DNA from: Bradyrhizobium sp. cir1
Lineage (GTDB): Bacteria; Pseudomonadota; Alphaproteobacteria; Rhizobiales; Xanthobacteraceae
Length of the DNA stretch: 64,000 nucleotides
Direction: 5' to 3'
Assembly (NCBI RefSeq): GCF_014198245.1
Contig: NZ_JACIHE010000030.1
Location: forward strand, 1 to 64,000
Shown: positions 20,281-28,798 of the stretch, piece by piece
Position numbering within the stretch: the stretch's first letter is position 1
Layout of the letters: every line of letters begins with the position of its first letter
The notes under the pieces: generated by a model
Told to the model about the DNA's origin: nothing
What the model saw: only the letters and a program-made list of their open reading frames with translations
Databases searched by the model: none
Position numbers and translations under genes: made by a program

Positions 20281-21159
20281 ATGAGTCGTCTACGCCGCAG
20301 CGTGTTGTTTCTGCCGGGGTCCAATGCGCGTGCTCTTGAAAAAGGTGGCAACCTCAGGGCGGATGCGCTGGTGCTCGATCTGGAGGACTCCGTCGCCCTG
20401 GACGCTAAGCACAAGGCGCGCGAGGACGTTGCGGAGGCCGTCAAGGCCCGCAGTTACGGCGAGCGCGAGGTGCTGATCCGCATTAACTCCGTGGAAACGC
20501 CTTGGTGGCGCGAAGATATCGCCATGGCAGCGCAGGCGCGGCCTGATGGCATTCTGGTGCCAAAGCTCTCGAGCCTGGCGGAGCTCAATAGCATCGCGGA
20601 CCAAATCGAGGCGAGTGGTGCAGAGGGCTCGCTCTCACTCTGGGTTATAATCGAGACCGCTTGGGCGGCCTGTCATGCGGACGAGCTTGCGACGGCCGCC
20701 ACCAATTTCAAGACGAGACTCGCGGGCTTTATGTTCGGCCCGAACGACTTGTCGCGAGAGACGCGGATAAGAATGGTACCGGGACGCGCAACGATGATGC
20801 CCGCGATCATTCATTGCATTTTGGCTGCACGTGCGCACGGAATTGAAATCCTCGATGGCCCTTACAGCGACTTTTCCAATTCTGCGGGCTTCGCTGCTGA
20901 ATGCCAGCAGGCGCGAGACCTTGGGTTTGACGGAAAGGCGCTGATTCATCCGAACCAGATAGACGAATGTAACGCCATCTTTACGCCTTCCGTGGAGGAA
21001 CTGGCACAGGCGCGGCGCATCATTGAAGTCTTTGAATTGGCGGAGAACGCCTCTTGTGGGGCGATCCAGATAAATGGGCAAATGGTGGAGCGGTTACATG
21101 CCGAAATGGCCAAGCGAACAATCGCAGTCGCAGATGCCATCGCCGGCATGACAATGTGA
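20281..21159 (+). CDS. HpcH/HpaI aldolase / citrate lyase beta-subunit-like (CoA ester lyase)
   Basis: Members cleave or hydrolyse CoA esters such as citryl-, malyl- or citramalyl-CoA with Mg2+ in a TIM barrel. The 292-residue product has LRRSVLFLPGSNARALEKG, ADALVLDLEDSVALDAK with the metal Asp/Glu, VLIRINSVETPWWREDI (conserved Arg), LWVIIETAWA (metal Glu), MFGPNDLSRET and GKALIHPNQI. ATG 20281 is preceded by AGGAG at about 20267-20271. Its length and motifs fit the stand-alone CitE-like group rather than the citrate lyase complex; no citD or citF is nearby. The specific substrate is unknown. Confidence 0.87.
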   Translation: MSRLRRSVLFLPGSNARALEKGGNLRADALVLDLEDSVALDAKHKAREDVAEAVKARSYGEREVLIRINSVETPWWREDIAMAAQARPDGILVPKLSSLAELNSIADQIEASGAEGSLSLWVIIETAWAACHADELATAATNFKTRLAGFMFGPNDLSRETRIRMVPGRATMMPAIIHCILAARAHGIEILDGPYSDFSNSAGFAAECQQARDLGFDGKALIHPNQIDECNAIFTPSVEELAQARRIIEVFELAENASCGAIQINGQMVERLHAEMAKRTIAVADAIAGMTM

Positions 21160-21971
21160 AGCGGCGCGCCAGAGAACTACTATCGGGGGTTGGCTGCTTC
21201 CGTGCCTGCTGAGGCAGTCCTTGGCGTACGGAGCAATCCTACGCACTATGCTAGCCGCTTTAATGTCATCTAAGTGGAGGCATTTTAGAATGAGCACAGG
21301 CGCCGCATCGGTTGTGGGCTTGACTCGCTGCGTGAGTGAAAGTGCGATCACGCGCGTGGCATCGCCATCGAGATGATCGAACACGAGGGAGTGGCTTAAG
21401 CAGAGGCTGCCATTCATTACGTTGGCGTGGCATCGATAGTTGCTTCGGAATTATCATCCTAGAGAACGGATATGCAAATTCACCCTAGGCTTTCGTCCGG
21501 GGTGATTTACCTCCAGATTCGTCACCGTCCGTGTCGGAGGGATACTGACTCATGGTGATATCGCAATAGGGCATATAATCCCCGGGCGAACCTAGCCGCC
21601 ATCATGGGAGGCGATCAGAAGTAATATTCAGCTGCCAAGCCCGTTGTATCATCCATGTCGGATAGATCACGTCGATGTCCAAGACTCGACAAAGCGCGCG
21701 GCGCATTTCCCTACATTGACGGTTAGACGTCGTCCCTCATTGAGTGAGCGCGTAACTCAAGCCGGGGTGGCAAGCCGTTGAACAATAGGATCGACCGCGG
21801 GACTTGCTTTTGAAAAATGCGGCCGTGAGATTGTCGCGCCCGCGAAAAACTGTTCGAGGTTGGGAGCTCTTTTGACTGCGGCTGTTAGCCGGGCCGAGAG
21901 TGGAACTACTAGACCTGGCTGCTTAGGCGGATGTGTTCTCCGAGGCAAAGCCGCGCGTGCGATTTTGCGAC
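21160..21971. other. Upstream region of the BKACE operon
   Basis: About 810 bp. A 63-codon minus-strand frame at 21757-21948 and a 22-codon frame near 21490-21555 have no recognisable family. It contains no exact TGT-N10-ACA site, although the region ends at a good -24/-12 promoter. Confidence 0.35.
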
Positions 21972-21987
21972 TGGCATGCCAATTGCT
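21972..21987 (+). promoter_or_regulatory. Sigma-54 (-24/-12) promoter before the BKACE/carnitine dehydrogenase-like operon
   Basis: TGGCATGCCAATTGCT matches the RpoN consensus TGGCACG-N4-TTGCW at 11 of 12 defined positions, with exact GG-N10-GC spacing. It lies 182 bp upstream of ATG 22169 in the correct orientation. No exact NifA site (TGT-N10-ACA) was found in the preceding 200 bp, so the activator is uncertain. Confidence 0.65.
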
Positions 21988-22168
21988 CCGCTGAGATTAC
22001 CACAGCCAAGCCCGCGGCCTTATTCGCCGGATATTCAAATTGAAATGCAGGTATGGGGCCGGGCCAATGCGCTGATACTATCTCAGCCCCCAAAAGCCAT
22101 AGATATCATTCGAACAGCTTTCGAGTGGACCGGGATACATGCAGCTTCAGCGAAAAGGGGAGATGAGA

Positions 22169-23062
22169 ATGATCTCTGAGGTGTTCATCACCTGCGCTAT
22201 CACAGGAACTGGAAGTTCAGTCGAGCGTAGCCCGCATGTACCGGTGACGCCGGAGCAGATCGCCAACTCGGCCATTGAGGCGACGCGTTCGGGTGCGGCG
22301 GCTGTACACATTCATGTACGTAATCCAGAGACCGGGAGGGGCTCGCGTGATCCGGCGTTGTTTCGTGACGTCGTCCGTCGCATTCGGGCGTCAGACGTGA
22401 ACCCAGTGATCAACCTCACTGCGGGAATGGGCGGCGACATGGTGCTGGGCGGGGCGGAGTCTCCCCTGCCGTTGGACCCGGGGACCGATATGGTGGGCGC
22501 GCTGGAGCGTTTGGTCCACGTGGAGGAGCTGCGGCCCGAGATCTGCACGTTGGATTGTGGGTCGATGAACTTCGCTCCGCGCGACGAGTACATCATGGCC
22601 AACACTCCTGGGGCTCTGCGTGCGATGGCTGCGCGCGTGAAGCAACTCGGTGTTCGTCCTGAGCTCGAGGTGTTCGATGCCGGTCATCTGGTGATGGTGC
22701 ACGATCTAATTGAAGCTGGGCTCATCGACGATCCGCCGCTGATCCAGCTGTGCATGGGGATTCGTTACGGCGCACCGGATGATCCGACCACGCTAATGGC
22801 GATGGTGCACCAGTTACCGCCGCGCGCTATCTACTCGGCTTTTTCGGTCGGACGAATGCAATTTCCATACGTGGCTTTGGCGCCGCTGGTGGGGGCGAAC
22901 GTGCGGGTAGGGTTGGAGGACAATCTGTACCTATCCCGCGGGCGGCTAGCGACCAATGCCGAGCTCGTGGAGCGGGCGGTGCAGATTCTTGACCGGATCG
23001 GGGTACGGGTGATGAGCCCGGATGAGGTGCGTGAGAAGCTCACGCTCGCGGCTCATGGGTGA
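22169..23062 (+). CDS. BKACE-family beta-keto acid cleavage enzyme (dehydrocarnitine-cleavage-like)
   Basis: BKACE/Kce enzymes use Zn2+ and acetyl-CoA to split beta-keto acids into acetoacetate plus a new CoA ester. The 297-residue product has the zinc pair H47-I-H49 (VHIHVRNPETG), INLTAGMGGDM, LRPEICTLDCGSMNF, ELEVFDAGHL, FSVGRMQFP and VRVGLEDNLYL with the third metal Glu. ATG 22169 is chosen because AGGGGAG lies seven bases upstream; in-frame ATGs at 22139 and 22163 lack a usable site. The next gene is carnitine-dehydrogenase-like, a pairing known from carnitine catabolism (CdhC with CdhA), which favours dehydrocarnitine as substrate by inference. Confidence 0.85.
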   Translation: MISEVFITCAITGTGSSVERSPHVPVTPEQIANSAIEATRSGAAAVHIHVRNPETGRGSRDPALFRDVVRRIRASDVNPVINLTAGMGGDMVLGGAESPLPLDPGTDMVGALERLVHVEELRPEICTLDCGSMNFAPRDEYIMANTPGALRAMAARVKQLGVRPELEVFDAGHLVMVHDLIEAGLIDDPPLIQLCMGIRYGAPDDPTTLMAMVHQLPPRAIYSAFSVGRMQFPYVALAPLVGANVRVGLEDNLYLSRGRLATNAELVERAVQILDRIGVRVMSPDEVREKLTLAAHG

Positions 23063-23075
23063 GGTTTCAAAGCTC

Positions 23076-24080
23076 ATGCCTGTAAAGATGCCGAGGGCGG
23101 TTGGGTTGCTGGGAGGCGGAGTGATCGGTGGCGGCTGGGCCGCTCGATTTCTCCTCAACGGAGTGAACGTCCGTCTGTATGGTCCGTCGCCTAGTGCGGT
23201 CGAGCGCGTGCAGAAGATGCTCGCCAACGCGCGCCGGGCCTACCGGCGGCTGACCCCGTTGCAGCTGCCTCCTGAAGGGGCGCTGACCGTTGCGGAAACG
23301 GTTGCGGAAGCGGTGCATGGTGTCGAGCTGGTGCAGGAGTCCGCGCCCGAGCGCTTGGAGCTCAAGCAGGAGTTGCTTGCGGCGGCCGATCGGGGGACTC
23401 CGCCCGAGGTCCTGATCTGCTCCTCGACCTCCGGGTTGCGGCCATCGTTGCTACAAGCGCGGGTGAAACACCGCGATCGCCTGCTCGTCGCACACCCGTT
23501 CAACCCGGTATACCTTCTGCCGCTGGTTGAACTATGCGCTGGAGAGGGCAACGCATCTGCGTCGTCTTTGGCGCGGGCGGCAGAGATCTATCGCGCGGTG
23601 GGGATGCACCCCATCGTAGTGCGCAAAGAGATGGACGGGTTCGTCGCAAACCGGCTGCAGGAGGCGATGTGGCGCGAGGCGCTTTGGCTGGTGCACGACG
23701 ATGTTGCGACCGTGCAGGAGGTTGACGATGCGATCCGGTACTCCTTCGGACTGCGCAGAGCGGTCGTAGGACCCTTCCGCGTTGGCGGTGGTGGAACTGG
23801 CATGCGTCAGTTCCTGGAGAAATGGGGACCCGGACTGAAGTGGCCATGGACGAAGCTCACCGACGTCCCCGAACTCACTGATGCATTCGTAGACAAACTC
23901 GTTAAGCAAACCGACGCACGAGGCGAGAACCCGACGGGACCGGAGCTTGAGCAGAAGCGCGACGACTGCCTCGTGGCCCTGCTGCAGGGATTGCGCTCAC
24001 AGACCTATGGCGCCGGCGAGACGCTTGCGCGCTGGGAACGAGAGCTTCTCAACCGTGCTCCTCGGCTTAAGAATGCCTAA
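23076..24080 (+). CDS. 3-hydroxyacyl-CoA dehydrogenase-type protein, L-carnitine dehydrogenase-like
   Basis: NAD-dependent oxidation of a 3-hydroxy group. The 334-residue product has an N-terminal Rossmann fold (GLLGGGVIGGGWAARFLL), the QESAPERLELKQELLAA block, SSTSGLRPS, the catalytic HPFNPVYLLPLVELCAG, KEMDGFVANRLQEAMWREAL and a C-terminal helical domain. These blocks match L-carnitine dehydrogenases better than fatty-acid HADs. ATG 23076 has GAGG upstream; an in-frame ATG at 23055 overlaps the BKACE stop, and either start implies translational coupling. With the BKACE it could convert carnitine to betaine plus acetoacetyl-CoA, but the third usual gene (thioesterase) is absent. Confidence 0.82.
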   Translation: MPVKMPRAVGLLGGGVIGGGWAARFLLNGVNVRLYGPSPSAVERVQKMLANARRAYRRLTPLQLPPEGALTVAETVAEAVHGVELVQESAPERLELKQELLAAADRGTPPEVLICSSTSGLRPSLLQARVKHRDRLLVAHPFNPVYLLPLVELCAGEGNASASSLARAAEIYRAVGMHPIVVRKEMDGFVANRLQEAMWREALWLVHDDVATVQEVDDAIRYSFGLRRAVVGPFRVGGGGTGMRQFLEKWGPGLKWPWTKLTDVPELTDAFVDKLVKQTDARGENPTGPELEQKRDDCLVALLQGLRSQTYGAGETLARWERELLNRAPRLKNA

Positions 24081-24424
24081 TGCAGCTAAACGCCGGCGAT
24101 CGCGCAGGCCCACAATCAAGTCTTCGGTGCTCGATAACAATGCTCCCGCACCCGCACACTACTCGACATAATGCGAGTCGTCGAAAATCATTAAATTTGA
24201 ATCCTCTGTCTCGGCCTGACCAGAAAAAATACACTCAACCTCGATCAGTGTTGAGGTCGCATGCTATCGTGAGTAGTCGTCGATGTGGCATGATGGACAA
24301 CCGGTCACATGAGCCTTCATTTGTCATTACGAGCGTGGCTCGTTGCATACGGACATGTCGGACGTCTCACGTCGAGAAGATCGGCCGCTAATGGGCTGTG
24401 TGTCCTCCGTAGGCAAGCCGTATG
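24081..24424. other. Spacer after the carnitine dehydrogenase-like gene
   Basis: About 340 bp with no recognised gene, promoter or terminator; it leads into a short BKACE remnant. Confidence 0.3.
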
Positions 24425-24510
24425 TGCATATCGGTGCACGGAGAGCTTGATGCAAGTCGAGGACTTGCGGCCTGAGATTTGCACGGTGGTTTCGCCTATT
24501 TGCGCTCGGA
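24425..24510 (+). pseudogene. Short remnant of a BKACE gene
   Basis: The plus strand encodes LMQVEDLRPEICTV, closely matching LVHVEELRPEICTL inside the intact BKACE (around 22510-22555). The DNA also matches in blocks such as TGCGGCCTGAGATTTGCACG against TGCGGCCCGAGATCTGCACG. Only about 30 codons are left. It points to a second BKACE copy once present between the carnitine dehydrogenase-like gene and the SDR. Confidence 0.65.
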
Positions 24511-24561
24511 TAGGATCTGCCGCTCGTAACGTAAGGCTTGAATGTTTGGAAAGAGGAATCG

Positions 24562-25347
24562 ATGTCAAAGAATGAATTGTGCGCAATCGTTACCGGTTCA
24601 GCATCGGGACTAGGAGCGGCGACCGCGAGTCTTTTGGCTAAGGGCGGGGCGAGAGTTGTTGTTAACTATTCCAAAAGCCAAAAGCGAGCGGAAGTCACGG
24701 CCGAAACTTGCCGCATGGCCGGTGCTTCCGAGGTCTTCGTAGTGCAGGGCGACGTTTCTCGGGATGAAGATTGCAGAAAAATAGTGGCTGCTGCTGCGCC
24801 GTGGGGGCGGCTCGACGTGCTCGTCAACAATGCCGGAATCACGAGACATGTCCCGCATCACGATCTGGATGGCCTGGCGGCGGAAGATTTTCAACGCATT
24901 TATGCCGTCAATACTGTCGGCCCGTATCAGATGATCCGTGCGGCGCGCTCGCTCCTCGAGGCCAGCGCGAAATTGAGCGGACGGCCAGCCGCCGTGGTGA
25001 ACGTCTCCTCGATTGCGGGCATCAATGGTGACGGCTCATCGGTCGCGTACATAGCGAGCAAGGCCGCTCTGAATGCCGTGACGGTGTCGCTTGCCCGAGC
25101 ACTAGCACCCTCTATTCGCTTAAACTCCGTTTGTCCCGGCTATATAGATACGGCCTGGTTTACCAAGGCACGTGGCGAGGCAGGAGCCCGGCAGGTGCGC
25201 GATGCCGTGTTAGCGCACGTGCCGCTCAAGCTCGCGTCGACGGCCGAGGACATCGCACAGCTCGTCTGCTTCCTCGCAGGCCCGGCATCGATCAACATGA
25301 CAGGCGAATGCGTGCGCATTGACGCGGGTTTGCATCTAATCTTGTGA
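24562..25347 (+). CDS. Short-chain dehydrogenase/reductase (SDR)
   Basis: An NAD(P)-dependent oxidoreductase of 261 residues. The cofactor motif is TGSASGLGAA near residue 10, then DVSRDEDC, NNAGITRH, the catalytic Ser in VNVSSIAG and the Y-x3-K pair in YIASKAALNA, followed by RLNSVCPGYIDT. This is the FabG-like classical SDR layout. ATG 24562 has AAAGAGGAA upstream; the earlier in-frame start at 24538 does not. It probably acts on a hydroxy or keto intermediate with the preceding CoA genes. The exact reaction is unknown. Confidence 0.88.
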   Translation: MSKNELCAIVTGSASGLGAATASLLAKGGARVVVNYSKSQKRAEVTAETCRMAGASEVFVVQGDVSRDEDCRKIVAAAAPWGRLDVLVNNAGITRHVPHHDLDGLAAEDFQRIYAVNTVGPYQMIRAARSLLEASAKLSGRPAAVVNVSSIAGINGDGSSVAYIASKAALNAVTVSLARALAPSIRLNSVCPGYIDTAWFTKARGEAGARQVRDAVLAHVPLKLASTAEDIAQLVCFLAGPASINMTGECVRIDAGLHLIL

Positions 25348-25374
25348 GAAAAATTGGGAGGGCCGGCACGTAGA

Positions 25375-25626
25375 TCACACATAGCATCGATAGTGTAGTC
25401 CCCGCTTTTCGCGTATTTCGAGATCGCGGCCTGAAACTATCCAGCTAAATTGATCGCTGGCCTGCCACTGCGTTTTATCCCGCGACCGGTTAGAGTTTCG
25501 GATGTTTGTGTCCATCCTCTGTTTAAACTTCGTGAGCGAGGAATAGTCTTCTCGGGCGTAGAAATGGATTCCATCCGGAATCGCGCTTAAGCCCTGCGGA
25601 GTCCGGAAACACAGCTTGGTCGACAT
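25375..25626 (-). CDS. Hypothetical small protein (83 aa)
   Basis: From ATG 25626 the frame gives a charged 83-residue product (MSTKLCFRTPQGLS...DGIHFYARED...), ending GLHYRCYV. TAGGAG directly abuts the ATG, which is too close for a normal ribosome site. No family recognised, no membrane segment. It lies convergent to the SDR and next to an IS66 remnant. It may be a real small gene or a leftover piece. Confidence 0.3.
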   Translation of the reverse strand: MSTKLCFRTPQGLSAIPDGIHFYAREDYSSLTKFKQRMDTNIRNSNRSRDKTQWQASDQFSWIVSGRDLEIREKRGLHYRCYV

Positions 25627-25752
25627 CTCCTAAAATCAGGAAAGTGAAAGTGAGCGGAGAATGCACGCGTTCAAAGAGCTCCCTGCATCTTCAAGGTAGG
25701 CATTCGGCACGGGCCACGGGATAGCCAGGCCGCAGCGTCGTCAGCTCGCAGA

Positions 25753-25895
25753 TCATGCTGCTTGCGCGGCAATCGCTAATCCCGGCGTCCAATTCCAGGG
25801 CAAAAGCTGATCGAGCCGATGAGCTGGGTGGGTGGCGATGCGAGCAGCGACGTCCGCGAGCCACGCCTGCGGGTCGACGCCGTTCATTTTCGCTG
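25753..25895 (-). mobile_element. IS66-family TnpC C-terminal remnant
   Basis: The minus strand reads [20 protein letters not shown] followed by [14 protein letters not shown] and stops at 25753. That is the conserved end of IS66 TnpC ([27 protein letters not shown]). A second such tail, on the opposite strand, lies at 27205-27310. Confidence 0.8.
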
Positions 25896-26030
25896 TTTAT
25901 GCCGCATAATATCGTGCGGGGGTCGGGTCGTTTCCCCAGATTTCTGGCTGACCGGCCTTTGGTCGGTTCGGCATAGTTCATTATGTGCCTCCGCCGTCAA
26001 AGCGGAGAACAGGAAGATGGAAATTGAAGA

Positions 26031-27082
26031 GTGCTTCGGCGGAAGCCGGCTCACCGGCGTCTCAGAAGCGGGCCGCACGAGCGGCTCGTCGTGTCCTATG
26101 GCGCAATGTTAGCGCAACACGATCGCCTCCTATACGGGCCTGCTGTTCATGTTCGCACAGGCCGCGGCCCTGACGCTCACCGATTGGACGCAACGTTCAT
26201 CGGCGCGTTCCTAACCGATCTCGACGTAAAGCGCGGCGCCAACGCGAAGACGCGTAACCGGCGCCTGACCGCGATCCGATCCTCCTTGAGGTTCGTGTTC
26301 TTTGAGTAGCCGGCACACAGTGCCCTGATCCAGCGCGTGCTCGCCATACCGAGCAAGCGCCACGATAGGCGACAGGTGCAATTCCTGACGCGGCCCGAGA
26401 TCTAGGTGGTTCTCGCCGCGCCCGACCCGACGACGTGGCTTGGCCGCCTCAATTACATCTTGCTACTGGTCGCGGACGGGCTTACGCCTCTCAGAGCTGA
26501 TTGGCCTTGACCGGAGTGCCGTCCACCTCCGGTGCGATGCGTCGGTAAAGGGCAAAAAGCAGCGGACCACTCCGCTGACCACACTCGCTACGTGTCACGC
26601 TCCAGGCGTGCCTCAAGGAACCATTGCGGGAGGAAGCAACAGCGTTGTTCCTAAACGTGCACGGGGCCGGCTCAGTGCCGACAGCATCCATCCCCGTTGG
26701 TAAAGTATGTTCGTATCACTCACGAGAGTTGCCCGTCTTTGAAGGCCAAGAGCGTGTCACCGCACGTGCTGAGGCACAGCGCTGCGATGGAACTGCAGCA
26801 GGCCGGCCTCCACCTCCGAGACGGCCGAGCGCGGGTGGGACGGATCGGGATCACCCTTGCTGGGGCCGGCGATCTGCGCCATACCAGCGCGGGGGCAATT
26901 CCGGGATTTCCATCGTTCGCGCGTGGCTCGGTCATGAATCCGTCGAGCCGGCGCAGACGAATCTGCACGCCCACCTCGCCGTTAAGGAAGCTGCCCTGGT
27001 GAAGCTCAAACCGTACGAGCGCGGCAAGCGAACCCGCTTCCAACAGAACGATCGCCTGCTCGCCGTTCTGGAGGCGCTCTAA
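26031..27082 (+). pseudogene. Tyrosine recombinase / phage-type integrase, frameshifted
   Basis: Readable pieces: an N-terminal SAM-like domain (AQHDRLLYG..., FIGAFLTDLDVKRGANAKTR, RRLTAIRSSLRFVFFE), a catalytic-domain start (GLRLSELIGLDRSAVHLRCD, KGKKQRTTPLT), then SPHVLRHSAAMELQQAG carrying the HxxR box, and AWLGHESVEPAQTNLHAHLA near the position of the nucleophile Tyr, which reads Asn here. Pieces sit in different frames with in-frame stops. The family is the integrase trio type common on rhizobial islands. Inactive. Confidence 0.78.
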
Positions 27083-27204
27083 ACGACCAGTCTGTGTCGA
27101 ATGGAATGGGGCTGCCCTGTACGCGATGGACGGTCACCACCGTGACAATGGCGCGCCATACTGGACCCATTCGGCATAGTTTGGCTGGCGGCCAAAAACG
27201 CCAA

Positions 27205-27310
27205 AGCTCAATGACATATCCGCAAGCGTTGTTGGCGGACGTCTTGGCCCGCATCGCCAGCACCCCGCAAGCTCGGCTCAATTAGCTGCTGCCTTGGGAA
27301 TGGAAGAACA
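27205..27310 (+). mobile_element. IS66-family TnpC C-terminal remnant, opposite orientation
   Basis: The plus strand gives YPQALLADVLARIASTPQAR then LN, stop, LLPWEWK, the TnpC tail with one in-frame stop. Together with 25753-25895 it brackets the integrase remnant with facing IS66 ends. Confidence 0.7.
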
Positions 27311-27391
27311 GTCCTGTTCAGTCTGCGGCTTGGTGGGCCACCGCCCTGCGCGATCATCCCGCGGCGCTCACCAGACGGTTACGGCAGTTCT

Positions 27392-28798
27392 CTATGTTGA
27401 CGCATGCCACTCGATCACTTTGTCCATCGCTCGAATCGAGATCGCTGTGCCTTGCAAGAGCGGGCGACCCGCGAACATAGGCGGGCTTCCATCAAGTTGA
27501 TGTCCGCCTGAGACTCCATTCATCTGCGAGACTGGGATGATAACGATTTCAGGATGTTGGATCGTCAGCTCCTTAAGAGCGAGTCCAACCGGTGATCCGT
27601 CATCAATGGTCATTGGCAGGTCTTTGCCCCAGAGAAGGATATCAAACTCTCCGCTCTCTCCTAGTACCCGCATGCAACTGTTCAGGCCTTCGGTATCGAA
27701 GGCACTCTGGGCGCTTAGATCAAGAGGATTGAAGCTGTTTGCAAATCTCGGAAGGATGTCGCGGAGTCGTTTGCGCAATGGCTCGGAGAACCTAGCAAGC
27801 TTCATGCCTCGTGCCGACAATATCAAGTCCGCCATGATATTTCCCATTCCACCTGAAAAGCTCACGAAGGCGATGCGATTACCCCGCGGTCTGCGGATCG
27901 CATTGAAGGCCACAACGGTTTCTATCAGGTCCTCGGTAGAATCGACCGTGATCACACCTAGTTCTTTCAGAAACCGGATGTCCCATTCATAGCAATTGGA
28001 AGCCTGCGTCGCTGTATGTCGGCTGATGCCCATTCGAACTTCGGGATGCGCACCGACGCGCAACATGATTATCGGCTTCCGTTGCTCGCGCGCCCGCGCG
28101 CAGGCAGCAGCGAAGAGTTCAACGTTCTTGATCCCTTCGGAATAACTGACAATAACTTCTGTTTGTGGATCGGCCGCGAGAAAATGGATTATCTCTGCGC
28201 TTGTTACGTTGATCTCGTTGCCGGTGGTCACGACTTTGCTGATGCCTACGCCCCTTCCAATCAGCGGATGTATCATCGCAACCATCTGCCCGCTTTGGAA
28301 GACGCCACTGACCCCTCCGGCAATGGTCCTTGGTATCCTGTTTTCCCCAACGGCGATGATCGGCCGATGCAGATTCATGACGCCGAAGGTATTGGGCCCC
28401 ACAACGATTGTTGTCGCCGATTCGTTTGCCCAGCGGAGAATTTGCTGCTGCCTTGCGTGGCCTTCCAGAGAATCGAGTTCGGAAAAACCGCTTGAGATGA
28501 TCTGTGCTACGCCCACCGCCTTTCGCTTACACTCCTCCAAAATGGGCAAAATGCTTTCGGCTCGAACGCATAACACGGCCAAATCGACATGGAACGGAAC
28601 GTCTAATATGCACTTGTAACAGTTCACGTCATCGACCTTGCTGTAGTTGGAATTAACCGCAGCGACGTTTCCGTCGTATCCAGACGATACAATGTTGTTA
28701 AGGATATTCTTCGCAAGGCTCGGTTTCGGAGATGCGCCGACCACGGCAACCCCGCGCGGCTCGAAGAGGGGGCGAAAATTCAGTTCGTTGCTGGTCAT
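27392..28798 (-). CDS. CoA-binding / NDP-forming acyl-CoA synthetase-like protein lacking the ATP-grasp domain
   Basis: The 468-residue product has an N-terminal CoA-binding Rossmann domain (LFEPRGVAVVGASPKPSLAK), then two flavodoxin-like succinyl-CoA-ligase domains (VVGPNTFGVMNLHRP, GGVSGVFQSGQMVAMIHPLI, VSYSEGIKN, RIAFVSFSGGMGNIMADLIL). Full NDP-forming acetate-CoA ligases (about 700 residues) add an ATP-grasp domain, missing here, so it is either an alpha-type subunit or a partial paralog. ATG 28798 matches where relatives begin; an upstream in-frame start at 28897 would add 33 unconserved residues. It is co-directional with the AMP-forming ligase upstream (30297-31949), with a 1.5-kb gap. 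Confidence 0.8.
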   Translation of the reverse strand: MTSNELNFRPLFEPRGVAVVGASPKPSLAKNILNNIVSSGYDGNVAAVNSNYSKVDDVNCYKCILDVPFHVDLAVLCVRAESILPILEECKRKAVGVAQIISSGFSELDSLEGHARQQQILRWANESATTIVVGPNTFGVMNLHRPIIAVGENRIPRTIAGGVSGVFQSGQMVAMIHPLIGRGVGISKVVTTGNEINVTSAEIIHFLAADPQTEVIVSYSEGIKNVELFAAACARAREQRKPIIMLRVGAHPEVRMGISRHTATQASNCYEWDIRFLKELGVITVDSTEDLIETVVAFNAIRRPRGNRIAFVSFSGGMGNIMADLILSARGMKLARFSEPLRKRLRDILPRFANSFNPLDLSAQSAFDTEGLNSCMRVLGESGEFDILLWGKDLPMTIDDGSPVGLALKELTIQHPEIVIIPVSQMNGVSGGHQLDGSPPMFAGRPLLQGTAISIRAMDKVIEWHAST

